A stretch of 64,000 nt of DNA from NCBI RefSeq assembly GCF_019200975.1, contig NZ_JAHTMR010000001.1, forward strand, positions 1-64,000. The letters run 5' to 3'. Both the position numbers and the translations under genes were made by a program. The number at the start of each line of letters is the position of its first letter. Position 1 is the first letter of the stretch. The DNA comes from Pseudomonas sp. PD9R (GTDB lineage: Bacteria; Pseudomonadota; Gammaproteobacteria; Pseudomonadales; Pseudomonadaceae). Below, piece after piece: positions 8,128 to 16,410 of the stretch. The notes beneath the pieces are model-generated. The model ran no database searches and was not told where the DNA came from. It saw only the letters and a list, made by a program, of their open reading frames with translations.

Positions 8128-9117
8128 TTAAGCTACCTCACACAGTGCCGTCGGATCGATGGAAACTGCCAGGCGCTGACCATCGGGGTGTAAATCGGAC
8201 GCCGAGCGGTTGAGCACATCCACCACCAATTCCACGCCCCGGGCTTCAATCCGGTAGCGAATCACGTTGCCCAGCAGGCTGTGGCTGCGCACCAGTGCAT
8301 CCAGTTCGCCATCGAGGCTCAGTTCGATGGCCTCGGGGCGAATGGCAATGCGGTGCGAGATCGGCCGTTGCAATAGCTTTGTCGCGCTGTCGGCATCCAG
8401 CAGGTTGTAATTGCCGATGAAACCGGCGGCAAAAACATCCACAGGTGCGGTGTACAGGGTTTCGGCATCGCCGCTTTGTACGATCTTTCCCTGATTCATC
8501 AGGAAAATGCGGTCAGACATGGTCAGGGCTTCTTCCTGATCGTGTGTGACGAAGATCGTGGTCAGGCCCAGTTCACGCTGGATCTGACGAATCTGTTCGC
8601 GCAAGTGCTTGCGAATCCGCGCATCGAGGGCTGACAGCGGTTCATCCAGCAGCAACAGGCGTGGCCGGGTCACCAGCGAGCGGGCGAGGGCGACGCGTTG
8701 GCATTGGCCGCCGGACAGTTGATGTGGATAGCGAGCGGAGAAGTCATTGAGTTCTACCAGTTTCAGCACTTCGGCAACACGCCTCTGGCTGTCGTCGGCG
8801 TTGACCTTTTGCATGCGCAAGCCGAAGGCGACGTTCTGTTCCACGGTCATGTTGGGGAACAGCGCGTAGCTCTGGAACACCATGCCGATTCCGCGTTTCT
8901 GCGGGCTCAGCGGTACGATGTCCTTGCCGTCGAGCAGAATCTTGCCGGCATCCACTGAGGTCAGGCCGGCGATGCAGCGCAGCAGGGTGGACTTGCCGCA
9001 ACCAGACGGGCCGAGCAGGGTGACGAATTCGCCTTTCTGGATCTCGCAATTGATGTCGCTGAACACCGTGGTGCCCGCGTAGGTTTTCTGAAGGTGTTGG
9101 ACGCTGACATAGCTCAT
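8128..9117 (-). CDS. ABC importer ATP-binding subunit (PotA/FbpC/PhnT-like)
   Basis: 329 residues. Walker A is GPSGCGKSTL (about 36-45), followed by the Q-loop (FQSYALFP), signature LSGGQCQRVALARSL, Walker B LLLLDEPLSALD and the H-loop in FVTHDQEEA. The roughly 90 residues after the nucleotide-binding domain form a TOBE-type regulatory extension as in importers for polyamines, ferric iron, and aminoethylphosphonate. It overlaps the permease stop by 4 bases (ATGA), so it is the last gene of the five-gene operon starting at 12743. It energises uptake of whatever the binding protein captures. Confidence 0.92.
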   Translation of the reverse strand: MSYVSVQHLQKTYAGTTVFSDINCEIQKGEFVTLLGPSGCGKSTLLRCIAGLTSVDAGKILLDGKDIVPLSPQKRGIGMVFQSYALFPNMTVEQNVAFGLRMQKVNADDSQRRVAEVLKLVELNDFSARYPHQLSGGQCQRVALARSLVTRPRLLLLDEPLSALDARIRKHLREQIRQIQRELGLTTIFVTHDQEEALTMSDRIFLMNQGKIVQSGDAETLYTAPVDVFAAGFIGNYNLLDADSATKLLQRPISHRIAIRPEAIELSLDGELDALVRSHSLLGNVIRYRIEARGVELVVDVLNRSASDLHPDGQRLAVSIDPTALCEVA

Positions 9118-9914
9118 TCGCTTTTGTCCTTGTTCAAGATATTGGCCGCCCAGGTCAGAACCAGCACAAAGAAGAAATAGGAAATCACCAGCGCGCTGGT
9201 GAAGTGGCCGCTGCTGTTACGCATGTTGTTGAGGTAGACCTGCAGGGTCTCGTAACGGGTACCGACGAGGATGTTGGCGAACACGAATTCACCGAACAGG
9301 AACGAGAACGACAGCAGAAGCGCCACCATCAAACCTTTGCGCAGATTTGGCAGCACTACCAGGATCGCCGCTTGCCAGGTGCTGGCGCCGAGCAGTTGGG
9401 AGGCGTCCATCAGGTCACGCAGATTGATGGCTTGCAGGTTGTTGGTAATCGCCCGGTACATGAATGGCAGCGCCACGGTGAAGTAGCAACCGATCAAAAT
9501 CCATGGCGTTCCGACCATCGCAAACGGCCCGGAGCCGTAGAGCTGCAACAGCCCCACCGACGACACCACCGGCGGCACGGCGAAGGGCAGCAAGATCAGG
9601 ATGTTCATCAACGCATCAAGTTTCGGGAAGTGGTAATGCACCACGAACAGCAGCGGCAGAATCAGCACCACCGAGAGGATGAGTGCGCCAATGCAAACCA
9701 GCAGCGATTGGCCGAAAGCCCCGAGAAAGCGCGGGTCACTCCACAACTGGATATACCACTTGAGGGTAAAACCGCTGGGCATGATAGTCGCCGACCAACT
9801 GCTGGCGATCGAGTAGATAAAGGTGCCGAGCAGCGGCAGTAACAGAATGGCAAACAGCAGGTAAACCACTACCCGGTGATAGACACCGACGGGCCCCAAT
9901 TCAGCGCGAGACAT
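9114..9914 (-). CDS. ABC importer permease, second membrane subunit
   Basis: 266 residues with about six transmembrane segments and the binding-protein-dependent permease (EAA-type) region in the second half (RDLMDASQLLGASTWQAAILVVLP), which contacts the ATPase. It is closest in style to the PhnV/PotC-like permeases of 2-aminoethylphosphonate and polyamine systems. It overlaps the upstream permease by 14 bases and the downstream ATPase by 4, so the three products are made in coupled fashion. Confidence 0.9.
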   Translation of the reverse strand: MSRAELGPVGVYHRVVVYLLFAILLLPLLGTFIYSIASSWSATIMPSGFTLKWYIQLWSDPRFLGAFGQSLLVCIGALILSVVLILPLLFVVHYHFPKLDALMNILILLPFAVPPVVSSVGLLQLYGSGPFAMVGTPWILIGCYFTVALPFMYRAITNNLQAINLRDLMDASQLLGASTWQAAILVVLPNLRKGLMVALLLSFSFLFGEFVFANILVGTRYETLQVYLNNMRNSSGHFTSALVISYFFFVLVLTWAANILNKDKSE

Positions 9915-10737
9915 GGTAGCTCCTCTTCAACAGCAGCTGATGCACGATAGTTACCAGGGTCATCAAGGCCACCAGCACCACCGCCAGGGCACTGGCCAGG
10001 TTCGGGTCCAGGGAAATGTCACCGGACACCATCGCCGCAATGCGGATCGGCAGCACGTTGAAGTTGCCGGTGGTCAGGGCGTACACCGTGGCGTAGGCGC
10101 CGAGGGCGTTGGCCAGCAGGATCACGAAGGTGCCAAGCAGCGCCGGGGTCAGCACCGGCAAACCGATGTGGCGCCAGAACTGCCAGCCGTTGGCCCCGAG
10201 CAGTTCGGCGGACTCGCGCCAGTCTTCGCGCAGGGCGTCGAATGCCGGATAGAGAAGCAGCACGCCAAGGGGGATCTGGAAGTAGGTGTAGAGGATGATC
10301 AGCCCGGTTTTCGAATACAGGTTGAAGTCCTGAATGATCCCGGCCTGCTTCAGCATGATGGTGAAACTGCCGTTGAAGCCCAGCAAAATGATGAAAGCGA
10401 AGGCCAATGGCACGCCGGCAAAGTTGCTGGTCATGTTGGCGAAGGCATTCACGAAGTTGCGCAGCTTCGAGTCGACACGACGCAGGGAATAAGCGCCGAG
10501 CACTGCGATGATGATGCCGAACACGCTGGACCAGAAGCTGATCTCAAGGCTGTATTGGATCGCCTGCAAGTAAAACTTCGAGTTGAAGATTTTTGTGAAG
10601 TTGGCCAGACCCCAGCCGAACTCTTCAGACTCCAGGCTATTGATCATCACCCATACCAATGGGGCGATTTCGAACACGATAAAGAACAGTGCGAAGGGCA
10701 CCAGGCATAAGGCTGCCAGCCATTTGCCGCGAGTCAT
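9901..10737 (-). CDS. ABC importer permease, first membrane subunit
   Basis: 278 residues from the chosen start MTRGKWLAALCLVPF, which places the first membrane helix at the N-terminus and lies 5 bases after the phosphodiesterase stop; a longer frame reaches 10812 but overlaps that gene and adds an unlikely basic tail. About six membrane segments; the EAA-type loop reads EDWRESAELLGANGWQFWRH. It pairs with the 9114-9914 permease to form the channel of the importer. Confidence 0.9.
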   Translation of the reverse strand: MTRGKWLAALCLVPFALFFIVFEIAPLVWVMINSLESEEFGWGLANFTKIFNSKFYLQAIQYSLEISFWSSVFGIIIAVLGAYSLRRVDSKLRNFVNAFANMTSNFAGVPLAFAFIILLGFNGSFTIMLKQAGIIQDFNLYSKTGLIILYTYFQIPLGVLLLYPAFDALREDWRESAELLGANGWQFWRHIGLPVLTPALLGTFVILLANALGAYATVYALTTGNFNVLPIRIAAMVSGDISLDPNLASALAVVLVALMTLVTIVHQLLLKRSYHVSR

Positions 10738-10742
10738 TGTGT

Positions 10743-11549
10743 TCACTTGAGCAGCTCCCGGCACACAGGTTTGTCGTGGGGCACGCCCAGTAACTCGCAG
10801 ACGGTGCCGCAAATTTCGGTCTGCTTCGGTGCCGCGCTGGCGTTAAAACTGAAGGCGTCGCCGAGGACGAACAGCGGCACTTCGCGTTCTTCGGGAAGCA
10901 AGCCGTTGTGGGAGCGGTCGTTGTTCATGCCGTGGTCAGCGGTTACCAGTATCTGGTAGCCGGCGTCGAGCCAGCCTTGCAGGTAGTCGGCGATGATGAT
11001 GTCGGCCGAGCGTGCGGTGTTGCGGTATTGCGGGGTGTCGAGACCGTGCTTGTGCCCGGCGTCGTCGATATTCATGGGGTGGACCAGTAAAAAATTCGGC
11101 GCATGGCGCAGGCGAAGATTTTCCGCGTCAGCGAACAGGTGCGAGTCAGGGTAGTGATCGTTCCAGTAAAAATGGCCGTGCTGGATCGGCAGATCGGGGT
11201 TGTCGGTATGGCGATCCCGGGCTGCTACGAATGGCGAACGGTTATACAGCTCGCTGACCCAGTGATAAGCCGCAGCGGCCGTCTTCAGGCCGGCGTCTTT
11301 GGCGTAGTGGTAGATGCTGCGCTGGTTGGACAGGCGCGAGACATTGTTGTGCACGATGCCGCTGTCGATCGGCGTAACGCCGGTCAGAATGCATTCGTAA
11401 AGCGGTCGGGACAGGGCCGGCAACTCGCACTCCAGTTTGTAGAGCGCTGCGCGTCCTGCACCGACGTAAGCCTGCAGGTGCCCCATGGCGTGTCGGGCAA
11501 CCTCGTAGTTGAGACCGTCGAGCACGACAAGGATGACGTTGTGCTTCAT
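10743..11549 (-). CDS. alkaline-phosphatase-superfamily phosphodiesterase/pyrophosphatase
   Basis: 268 residues. The N-terminal VILVVLDGLNYE (metal-binding Asp), the conserved SRPLYECILTG (candidate nucleophile Ser/Thr region), the HPMNIDDAGHKHG segment and TADHGMN place it in the alkaline phosphatase superfamily near nucleotide pyrophosphatase/phosphodiesterases and phosphonoacetate hydrolases. No signal peptide, so it is probably cytoplasmic and acts on the imported compound. It sits inside an ABC importer operon, between the binding-protein gene and the permeases, which suggests the substrate is an organophosphorus compound hydrolysed after uptake. The substrate is not certain. Confidence 0.83.
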   Translation of the reverse strand: MKHNVILVVLDGLNYEVARHAMGHLQAYVGAGRAALYKLECELPALSRPLYECILTGVTPIDSGIVHNNVSRLSNQRSIYHYAKDAGLKTAAAAYHWVSELYNRSPFVAARDRHTDNPDLPIQHGHFYWNDHYPDSHLFADAENLRLRHAPNFLLVHPMNIDDAGHKHGLDTPQYRNTARSADIIIADYLQGWLDAGYQILVTADHGMNNDRSHNGLLPEEREVPLFVLGDAFSFNASAAPKQTEICGTVCELLGVPHDKPVCRELLK

Positions 11550-11583
11550 AGGGGCGATGACTCCGAAATCAAAACTGAACGGC

Positions 11584-11670
11584 GTAGGCGCTGTCGAGCG
11601 AAACGAGGCTGCGATCTTTTGATCTTGAAAAACAAAGTCAAGAGATCACAGCCTTTGGCAGCTCCTACAG
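11584..11670. repeat. REP doublet, family A
   Basis: Degenerate inverted pair (left GGCTGCGATCTTTTGATC, right AGAGATCACAGCC) inside the ABC operon between the binding-protein and phosphodiesterase genes; it could lower downstream expression or protect the upstream mRNA end. Confidence 0.82.
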
Positions 11671-11678
11671 ATGCAGCA

Positions 11679-12743
11679 TTACTGCATGTTGACGATAACT
11701 TCTTCGTTCCACTTCTGAGGCAGCGCCTTGGAAGTCTTCTCCCACGCATCCGCATCTTTGATCGGTGTCACGCCTTTGTACTGCTCGTTAGGCAGCAACT
11801 TGGCTTTCACGTCGTCCGGCAGTTTCACGTGTTCGGCGCGGATCGGACGGGCGTTGCCGCGCGCCAGATTGGTTTGGCCGGCGTCGCTGAAGATGTACTC
11901 GCGGGTCAGCTTGGCGGCGTTCGGGTTCTTGGCGTATTTGTTGATGATGGTGGTGTAGCCGGAAATCACCGAGCCGTCGGACGGAATCAGCACCACGTAG
12001 TCATCCGGGTTGGCCATCTTGGCCTTGTAGCTCAGGCCGTTGAAGTCCCAGACCACACCGACTTCGATCTCGCCTTTTTCCATGGTGGCGATAGTTGGGT
12101 TGGCCATCGACAGGCGACCTTGTTTGGCGATATCCGCGAACAACAACAGTGCTGGCTGCAGGTTTTTCTCGTCGCCACCGTTGGCCAATGCCGCGGCCAG
12201 TACACCGTTGGCGGCTTGAGCGGCGGTGCTTACGTCACCGATGGAAACCTTGTATTTGCCGTTCTTGAGGTCAGCCCACTTGGTCGGTGCATCGGAACCG
12301 TGCAGCAGCTTTTTGTTGACGATAAAGGCGATGGTGCCGGTGTAGGCCAGTGCCCAGTTACCGTCCTTGTCCTTGGCCCAGTCTGGAACCTGATCCCAGG
12401 TAGACGGTTTGTAGGGTTGCACCACGCCTTGTTTGACCGCGATCGGGCCGAAGGCAGCACCGACGTCGCCGATGTCGGCGCTGGCGTTGTCTTTTTCAGC
12501 GGCGAACTTGGCGATTTCCTGGGCCGAGCTCATGTCGGTGTCGATGTGTTTCAGGCCGTAGGTCTTGGCCAGGTCGTCCCAGGTGCCTTTCCAGTTGGCC
12601 CAGTCATCGGGCATGCCGACACTGTTGACTGCGCCTTCCGCTTTCGCAGCGGCTTCAAGGGTTTTCAAATCATCAGCCGCCATGGCGGCGGTGCACATGG
12701 CAATGGTCGAGCCTAACAGTGATGCCAGGAAAAGCTGTTTCAT
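11679..12743 (-). CDS. periplasmic substrate-binding protein of ABC importer
   Basis: 354 residues with a signal peptide (MKQLFLASLLGSTIAMCTAAMA). It has the two-lobed FbpA/PotD-type fold: SSAQEIAKFAAEKDNASADIGDV near 90-115 and the hinge-strand VVWDFNGLSYKAK and SDGSVISGY further on. It is the first and probably most strongly expressed gene of the operon; a REP doublet separates it from the downstream genes. Members of this cluster carry iron, polyamine or 2-aminoethylphosphonate; the phosphodiesterase and UTRA-GntR neighbours favour an organophosphorus ligand, but this is inference. Confidence 0.88.
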   Translation of the reverse strand: MKQLFLASLLGSTIAMCTAAMAADDLKTLEAAAKAEGAVNSVGMPDDWANWKGTWDDLAKTYGLKHIDTDMSSAQEIAKFAAEKDNASADIGDVGAAFGPIAVKQGVVQPYKPSTWDQVPDWAKDKDGNWALAYTGTIAFIVNKKLLHGSDAPTKWADLKNGKYKVSIGDVSTAAQAANGVLAAALANGGDEKNLQPALLLFADIAKQGRLSMANPTIATMEKGEIEVGVVWDFNGLSYKAKMANPDDYVVLIPSDGSVISGYTTIINKYAKNPNAAKLTREYIFSDAGQTNLARGNARPIRAEHVKLPDDVKAKLLPNEQYKGVTPIKDADAWEKTSKALPQKWNEEVIVNMQ

Positions 12744-12789
12744 TCCGAAGCTCCTATGGGCGTTTTCAACGCTGCGATTGCGATTGTGT

Positions 12790-12801
12790 TGGTCTAGGTC
12801 A
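12790..12801. promoter_or_regulatory. candidate GntR/HutC-type operator, operon side
   Basis: TGGTCTAGGTCA, related to the HutC-subfamily GT-N-TA-N-AC pattern, about 47 bases upstream of the binding-protein start. It shares TGGTCTAG with the site next to the regulator gene. Confidence 0.5.
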
Positions 12802-13076
12802 GCAATACCTGAGCCAATTTAAGGGGGCTCGATGACACTTTGATGTCGTTCGTCGCCCGTCATGACTTTTATTCACACGATATTGGTGGTTGCCCGGTAA
12901 GCGTAGACCATAGCCAAAGGCCCGCTACGCAAGGATCTGGCCGATGTATTGCACGCTTTTTAATGAGCATCGAAATGACCGTTCGGTAACTTGTCATCTC
13001 TCAGTCATCTGCACTGCCTACGCTTGCAGGACGTTGATTGAACCGAATTGATGTGCGGTTCTGCCCCGAAACAGTG

Positions 13077-13090
13077 CTGGTCTAGTCCAG
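13077..13090. promoter_or_regulatory. candidate GntR/HutC-type operator, regulator side
   Basis: CTGGTCTAGTCCAG, a 14-base palindrome apart from one mismatched pair, ending 13 bases before the regulator ATG. It resembles the TGGTATAGACCA-type operators known for PhnF-like regulators. Likely autoregulation by occlusion. Confidence 0.55.
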
Positions 13091-13103
13091 ATAGGTAACG
13101 TTG

Positions 13104-13817
13104 ATGCGCGACGAGGCTACAAAAGCGGTGACAGCCATTGGCCAGGTGCTTCAGGAACAGCTCGACCACGGGCTATTGGCGGCGGGCAGTAAATTGCCAG
13201 CCGAGCGCAAGCTCAGTGAGTTGTTCGGAACCACGCGGATCACCGTGCGTGAGGCGTTGTTGCAGCTGGAGGCCCAAGGGCAGATTTATCGCGAAGAGCG
13301 CCGTGGCTGGTTCGTCTCGCCGCCACGGCTGGCCTACAACCTGATGCAACGCAGCCACTTTCACGCGATGGTCAGCGCCCAGGGGCGGGTGCCATCCACT
13401 GAGGTGATTTCTGCACGATTGCAGCCGGCGTCGGCGGCGGTGTGCGCCTGGTTGCAGTTACCGGCGCTGTCGAGCGTGATTCAGATCTGCCGCTCGCGGC
13501 GTATCGATGGGCGGTTGGTGCTGTACGTGGAGCACTATCTGAACCCGCAGTACTTTCCGGCGATTCTTGAGTTCGATTTGAATCAGTCGATCACCGAGCT
13601 GTATGCGCGGCATTACGATTTGCATTACGGGCGGGTACGTTTCGAGATCGTGCCGACGGCGCTATCGGTGGATGCGGCCGCGGCATTGCGGGTATCGGTG
13701 GGGAGTCCGGGATTGCAGATTGCCAGGGTTAACTACGATCAACATGAGCGCCTGATCGACTGTGACCTGGAATTTTGGCGGCATGATGCGATTCATGTTG
13801 GCGTGGATGTGGTCTGA
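13104..13817 (+). CDS. GntR-family regulator with UTRA effector domain
   Basis: 237 residues. The N-terminal winged helix shows AERKLSELFGTTRITVREAL (recognition helix about 35-50) and LEAQGQIYREERRGWFV. The C-terminal two-thirds is a UTRA (chorismate-lyase-like) ligand-binding domain, with the typical EHYLNPQYFP and late RVNYDQHERLIDCDLEFWR. This HutC subfamily usually represses a neighbouring uptake or catabolic operon until its ligand binds, so the divergent ABC importer is the probable target. ATG at 13104 is preferred over TTG at 13101. Its 3' end runs into a single REP. Confidence 0.9.
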   Translation: MRDEATKAVTAIGQVLQEQLDHGLLAAGSKLPAERKLSELFGTTRITVREALLQLEAQGQIYREERRGWFVSPPRLAYNLMQRSHFHAMVSAQGRVPSTEVISARLQPASAAVCAWLQLPALSSVIQICRSRRIDGRLVLYVEHYLNPQYFPAILEFDLNQSITELYARHYDLHYGRVRFEIVPTALSVDAAAALRVSVGSPGLQIARVNYDQHERLIDCDLEFWRHDAIHVGVDVV

Positions 13818-13832
13818 CAACGCTGTGCGTTG

Positions 13833-13863
13833 TGTAGGAGCTGCCGAAGGCTGCTCCTACAGG
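13833..13863. repeat. single REP, family A, overlapping a stop codon
   Basis: A short hairpin, TGTAGGAGCTGCCGAAGG then GCTCCTACA, lies between convergent genes. Its right edge supplies the TAG stop (13857-13859) of the leftward MscS-type gene. Confidence 0.75.
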
Positions 13864-16016
13864 GGTTGTTCTGGGGAGCCACCGGCGGTGATGACTTGCA
13901 CGCTCATTCGCGGTGTTGCCAGGTCCAGACCCGCTTCATCGAGATGTCTTTTCAACGACAGATTGAACGCCCGCGACACTTCCCATTGCTTGATCGGTGC
14001 GGTCTTGAACCGGGCGCGAAGAATCGCATTACCGGACTCGAAACTTTCTACCCCCTGAATTTCCAGTGGCGACCAGATATTGCGCCGTTGCAACGGGTCG
14101 GTGCGCATCTTCTGGCCAACTTCGCGCATCAGTTTGATCGCGTTGTCGATGTCCATGCTGGCCGGTACTGCAACCCGGAAGATCGCGTAGCCGAATTCCC
14201 GGGAGTAGTTCTTGATGCTTTTGATTTCACTGAACGGAATGGTGTGGACGATGCCATCGATATCGCGCAGACGCACGGTGCGGATGGTCAGGCCTTCGAC
14301 CGTGCCGAGGTGGCCGCCGACATCCACGTAGTCATCGATGGCCAGGGAGTCTTCGATGATGATGAACAATCCTGTAATCAGGTCGGCCACCAGCGATTGC
14401 GCACCGAAGCCGATGGCCAGGCCGATCACGCCGGCACCGGCCAGCAGCGGCGTGACGTTCATGCCCATGTTTGCCAGCGCGACGATCAGCGCAATGATGA
14501 AAATGGCCACGAACAATACGTTGCGGATCAGCGGCATCATCGTTTGCGCCCGGGCATTGGCCAGGCCTTTGCGCGAGCGGGTGAGGGCGTGGTGCACGGC
14601 GGTGTCGCTGAGAATCCAGATCAGCCACGCAAAAATCAGCGTGCCGCCGAGGCTGAACAGTTTGACGCTGACTTCATGACCTTCGCCTTCAGTGAAGCGG
14701 ATCAGCGACATGCCCCAGACTCGCAAGCCGAGTTCGATAAACGCCAGCCACACCAGCAAGTGGGCGAGGGTGTAGAAGAAACTTTTCAGGCGCTCCGAGT
14801 ACAGTGCGTGGCGCTTCAGACCGCGTTGTGGCTTGAGGGCATGACGGCGCACCAGCCCATTGATGACCATGCACAACACCAGCAGCACGGTGCAGATCAG
14901 CGACTGACGCAACGCAGTGCTGGTATCGCCGGCCGAGACAAAAGTGGCGAACAGCGAAATGGCCACCAATACCAGTGCCGGGACGTACCAGAAGGTGCCG
15001 AGAATATCGATGGTGTCGCTGAGGGCGCGGCGGGTCAGACGCCGCGACAGCGGCTGATTGCGGATCAAGTGGGCAATCGGGCGGCGGAACCGCAAGATGA
15101 ATAATCCCGTGGACAGCGCCGCCAATACGTTGGCCACGGTCGCAGCGGTGTGTGCCAGATGCTCGCCAAGGCTCTCGACCAGTCGTGGATCGTTCAGCGC
15201 TTCACCGAACGCGGCGAAGCTGCCGATCAGCCACAACGGGCGAAAGGCCTGGTGCCGCAGGATGTACAAGGCGCGGTGACGGTGCGGACCGTCGAGCAAG
15301 GAAAAGGCGATCACGCAGATCGCCGAGAAACAGGTGCCCACCACCAGCGCATAGGCCAGCACCATGGCCAGGCTTTTGCCCAAAGACGAAGGCAAGGCGT
15401 AGCTCATGTACACCGTGATCACCAGCGCGATCAGCCACGGCCCGAGTTTGCGCAGGGCAAAGCGCAACATGTCCAGCGCTCTGGGATGTTGCGGCAGCTC
15501 TTCGGTCAGACCGAAGCGCATGCGCACCCGATGGCTGACCCAGATCAGCGCCGCCGCGAGCAAGCTCCAGACCATCAGGATCATGGCGAAAGCGAAGACG
15601 ATCGGCAGCCATTCATTGGCTGGCAGCGCCAGTGCCACCAGTTCGTCCTTGGCCAGGTCGAACTCGTTGGACCAGCGAGTGATCGGGCTGTCGGCACCGG
15701 AAAACTGCTTTTCGAAACTGGCCAGTGTTCCGCCAATCAGACCTAGAACGCCTTCTTCGGTTGCCGGTTGCGCCTTTTTCGTAGCGTCGCGCAGCTTCTT
15801 CAGATCCGCCAGCAACTTGCTTCGCTGCTGATCGTTCTCCAGCGATTTGATCACCTCGTCCAGGGATTGCCCAAGGGGCTCCTGCGCTTCGGGCTGGGCT
15901 TTCGCCGAGCTGTTGAGCAGGCTCGGCAAACCGACCGCCTGAGCGGGCGCCATTGGCAGCAACGTCATGAGGCAGACAAGGAATAAGCACGGTAGGGCGA
16001 ACAGGCGAGCGAACAC
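13857..16016 (-). CDS. MscS-family mechanosensitive channel, large YbiO-like form
   Basis: 719 residues: signal peptide (ends near AQA, residue 27), a periplasmic helical region with a coiled-coil-like stretch (about 45-110), then around ten membrane segments, and the MscS pore and beta domain near 500-690. The MscS pore helix is the Gly/Ala-rich LLAGAGVIGLAIGFGAQSLVADLI, followed by GLFIIIEDSLAIDDYVDV and the beta domain (VRLRDIDGIVHTIPFSEI). These channels open under membrane tension to release solutes on osmotic downshock. The C-terminal stop lies in a REP, so the last residues (PEQPL) may be recent. Confidence 0.92.
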   Translation of the reverse strand: MFARLFALPCLFLVCLMTLLPMAPAQAVGLPSLLNSSAKAQPEAQEPLGQSLDEVIKSLENDQQRSKLLADLKKLRDATKKAQPATEEGVLGLIGGTLASFEKQFSGADSPITRWSNEFDLAKDELVALALPANEWLPIVFAFAMILMVWSLLAAALIWVSHRVRMRFGLTEELPQHPRALDMLRFALRKLGPWLIALVITVYMSYALPSSLGKSLAMVLAYALVVGTCFSAICVIAFSLLDGPHRHRALYILRHQAFRPLWLIGSFAAFGEALNDPRLVESLGEHLAHTAATVANVLAALSTGLFILRFRRPIAHLIRNQPLSRRLTRRALSDTIDILGTFWYVPALVLVAISLFATFVSAGDTSTALRQSLICTVLLVLCMVINGLVRRHALKPQRGLKRHALYSERLKSFFYTLAHLLVWLAFIELGLRVWGMSLIRFTEGEGHEVSVKLFSLGGTLIFAWLIWILSDTAVHHALTRSRKGLANARAQTMMPLIRNVLFVAIFIIALIVALANMGMNVTPLLAGAGVIGLAIGFGAQSLVADLITGLFIIIEDSLAIDDYVDVGGHLGTVEGLTIRTVRLRDIDGIVHTIPFSEIKSIKNYSREFGYAIFRVAVPASMDIDNAIKLMREVGQKMRTDPLQRRNIWSPLEIQGVESFESGNAILRARFKTAPIKQWEVSRAFNLSLKRHLDEAGLDLATPRMSVQVITAGGSPEQPL

Positions 16017-16094
16017 TAGGCGGTCAACCTCGGGGTGAGCGGGTCGACCGAGTGTACGAGCCCGTCAAAATCAATGCGAGTCGGGGGTGGGAAT

Positions 16095-16271
16095 TTATTC
16101 GTTGAGTTTGGCGAGAATCTTGAACACCACGGTGGCGAGGATCGTCAGCATGCCGATCCACATGGCGAATACGCCGGCGTTCTTGTCGCGGAAATTGAAG
16201 CCGACTGCCAGCAGGATCATCCCGCACAGAATCGGGATCAGCATGGCGTGGAACGAAGACATCGAAATCAT
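16095..16271 (-). CDS. small inner-membrane protein, 58 residues
   Basis: ATG at 16271 follows AAGG with suitable spacing; the product runs MISMSSFHAMLIPILCGM... to ...FKILAKLNE. Two hydrophobic segments (about 9-24 and 33-52) are separated by NFRDKNAG, so it is a probable two-helix membrane hairpin. No known family is recognised. Codon use is normal for the region. It lies between the MscS-type channel and apeB on the same strand; function unknown. Confidence 0.7.
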   Translation of the reverse strand: MISMSSFHAMLIPILCGMILLAVGFNFRDKNAGVFAMWIGMLTILATVVFKILAKLNE

Positions 16272-16298
16272 GGCGACAGCCTTGTCGAGGGGGAGTTG

Positions 16299-16376
16299 TG
16301 TAGGAGCTGCCGAAGGCTGCGATCTTTTGATTTTGTATTTAAGATCAAAAGATCGCAGCCTGCGGCAGCTCCTACA
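16299..16376. repeat. REP doublet, family A
   Basis: Near-perfect inverted pair (GGAGCTGCCGAAGGCTGCGA and its mirror) with a 20-base AT-rich spacer; between apeB and the small membrane protein gene. Confidence 0.9.
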
Positions 16377-16410
16377 TGATACGCCGAAGGTAGCGATTTA
16401 TTTATGGGGG

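Larger units (their letters stand above)
12744..13103. promoter_or_regulatory. divergent promoter region of the ABC operon and gntR gene
   Basis: A 360-base gap without genes between the leftward ABC operon and the rightward regulator gene. It contains two copies of a TGGTCTAG core, at 12790-12801 and 13077-13090, one close to each start codon. No other strong palindrome was noticed. Confidence 0.6.

Noticed and set aside
11103..12716. 537-residue plus-strand frame opposite the phosphodiesterase and binding-protein genes
   Set aside because: It is an antisense shadow of two well-supported genes with signal peptide, motifs and operon spacing; its product is compositionally odd and runs through a REP.
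13830..15104. 424-residue plus-strand frame opposite the MscS-type gene
   Set aside because: Shadow frame with His/Gln/Asp-rich product and no Shine-Dalgarno; it begins within a REP.
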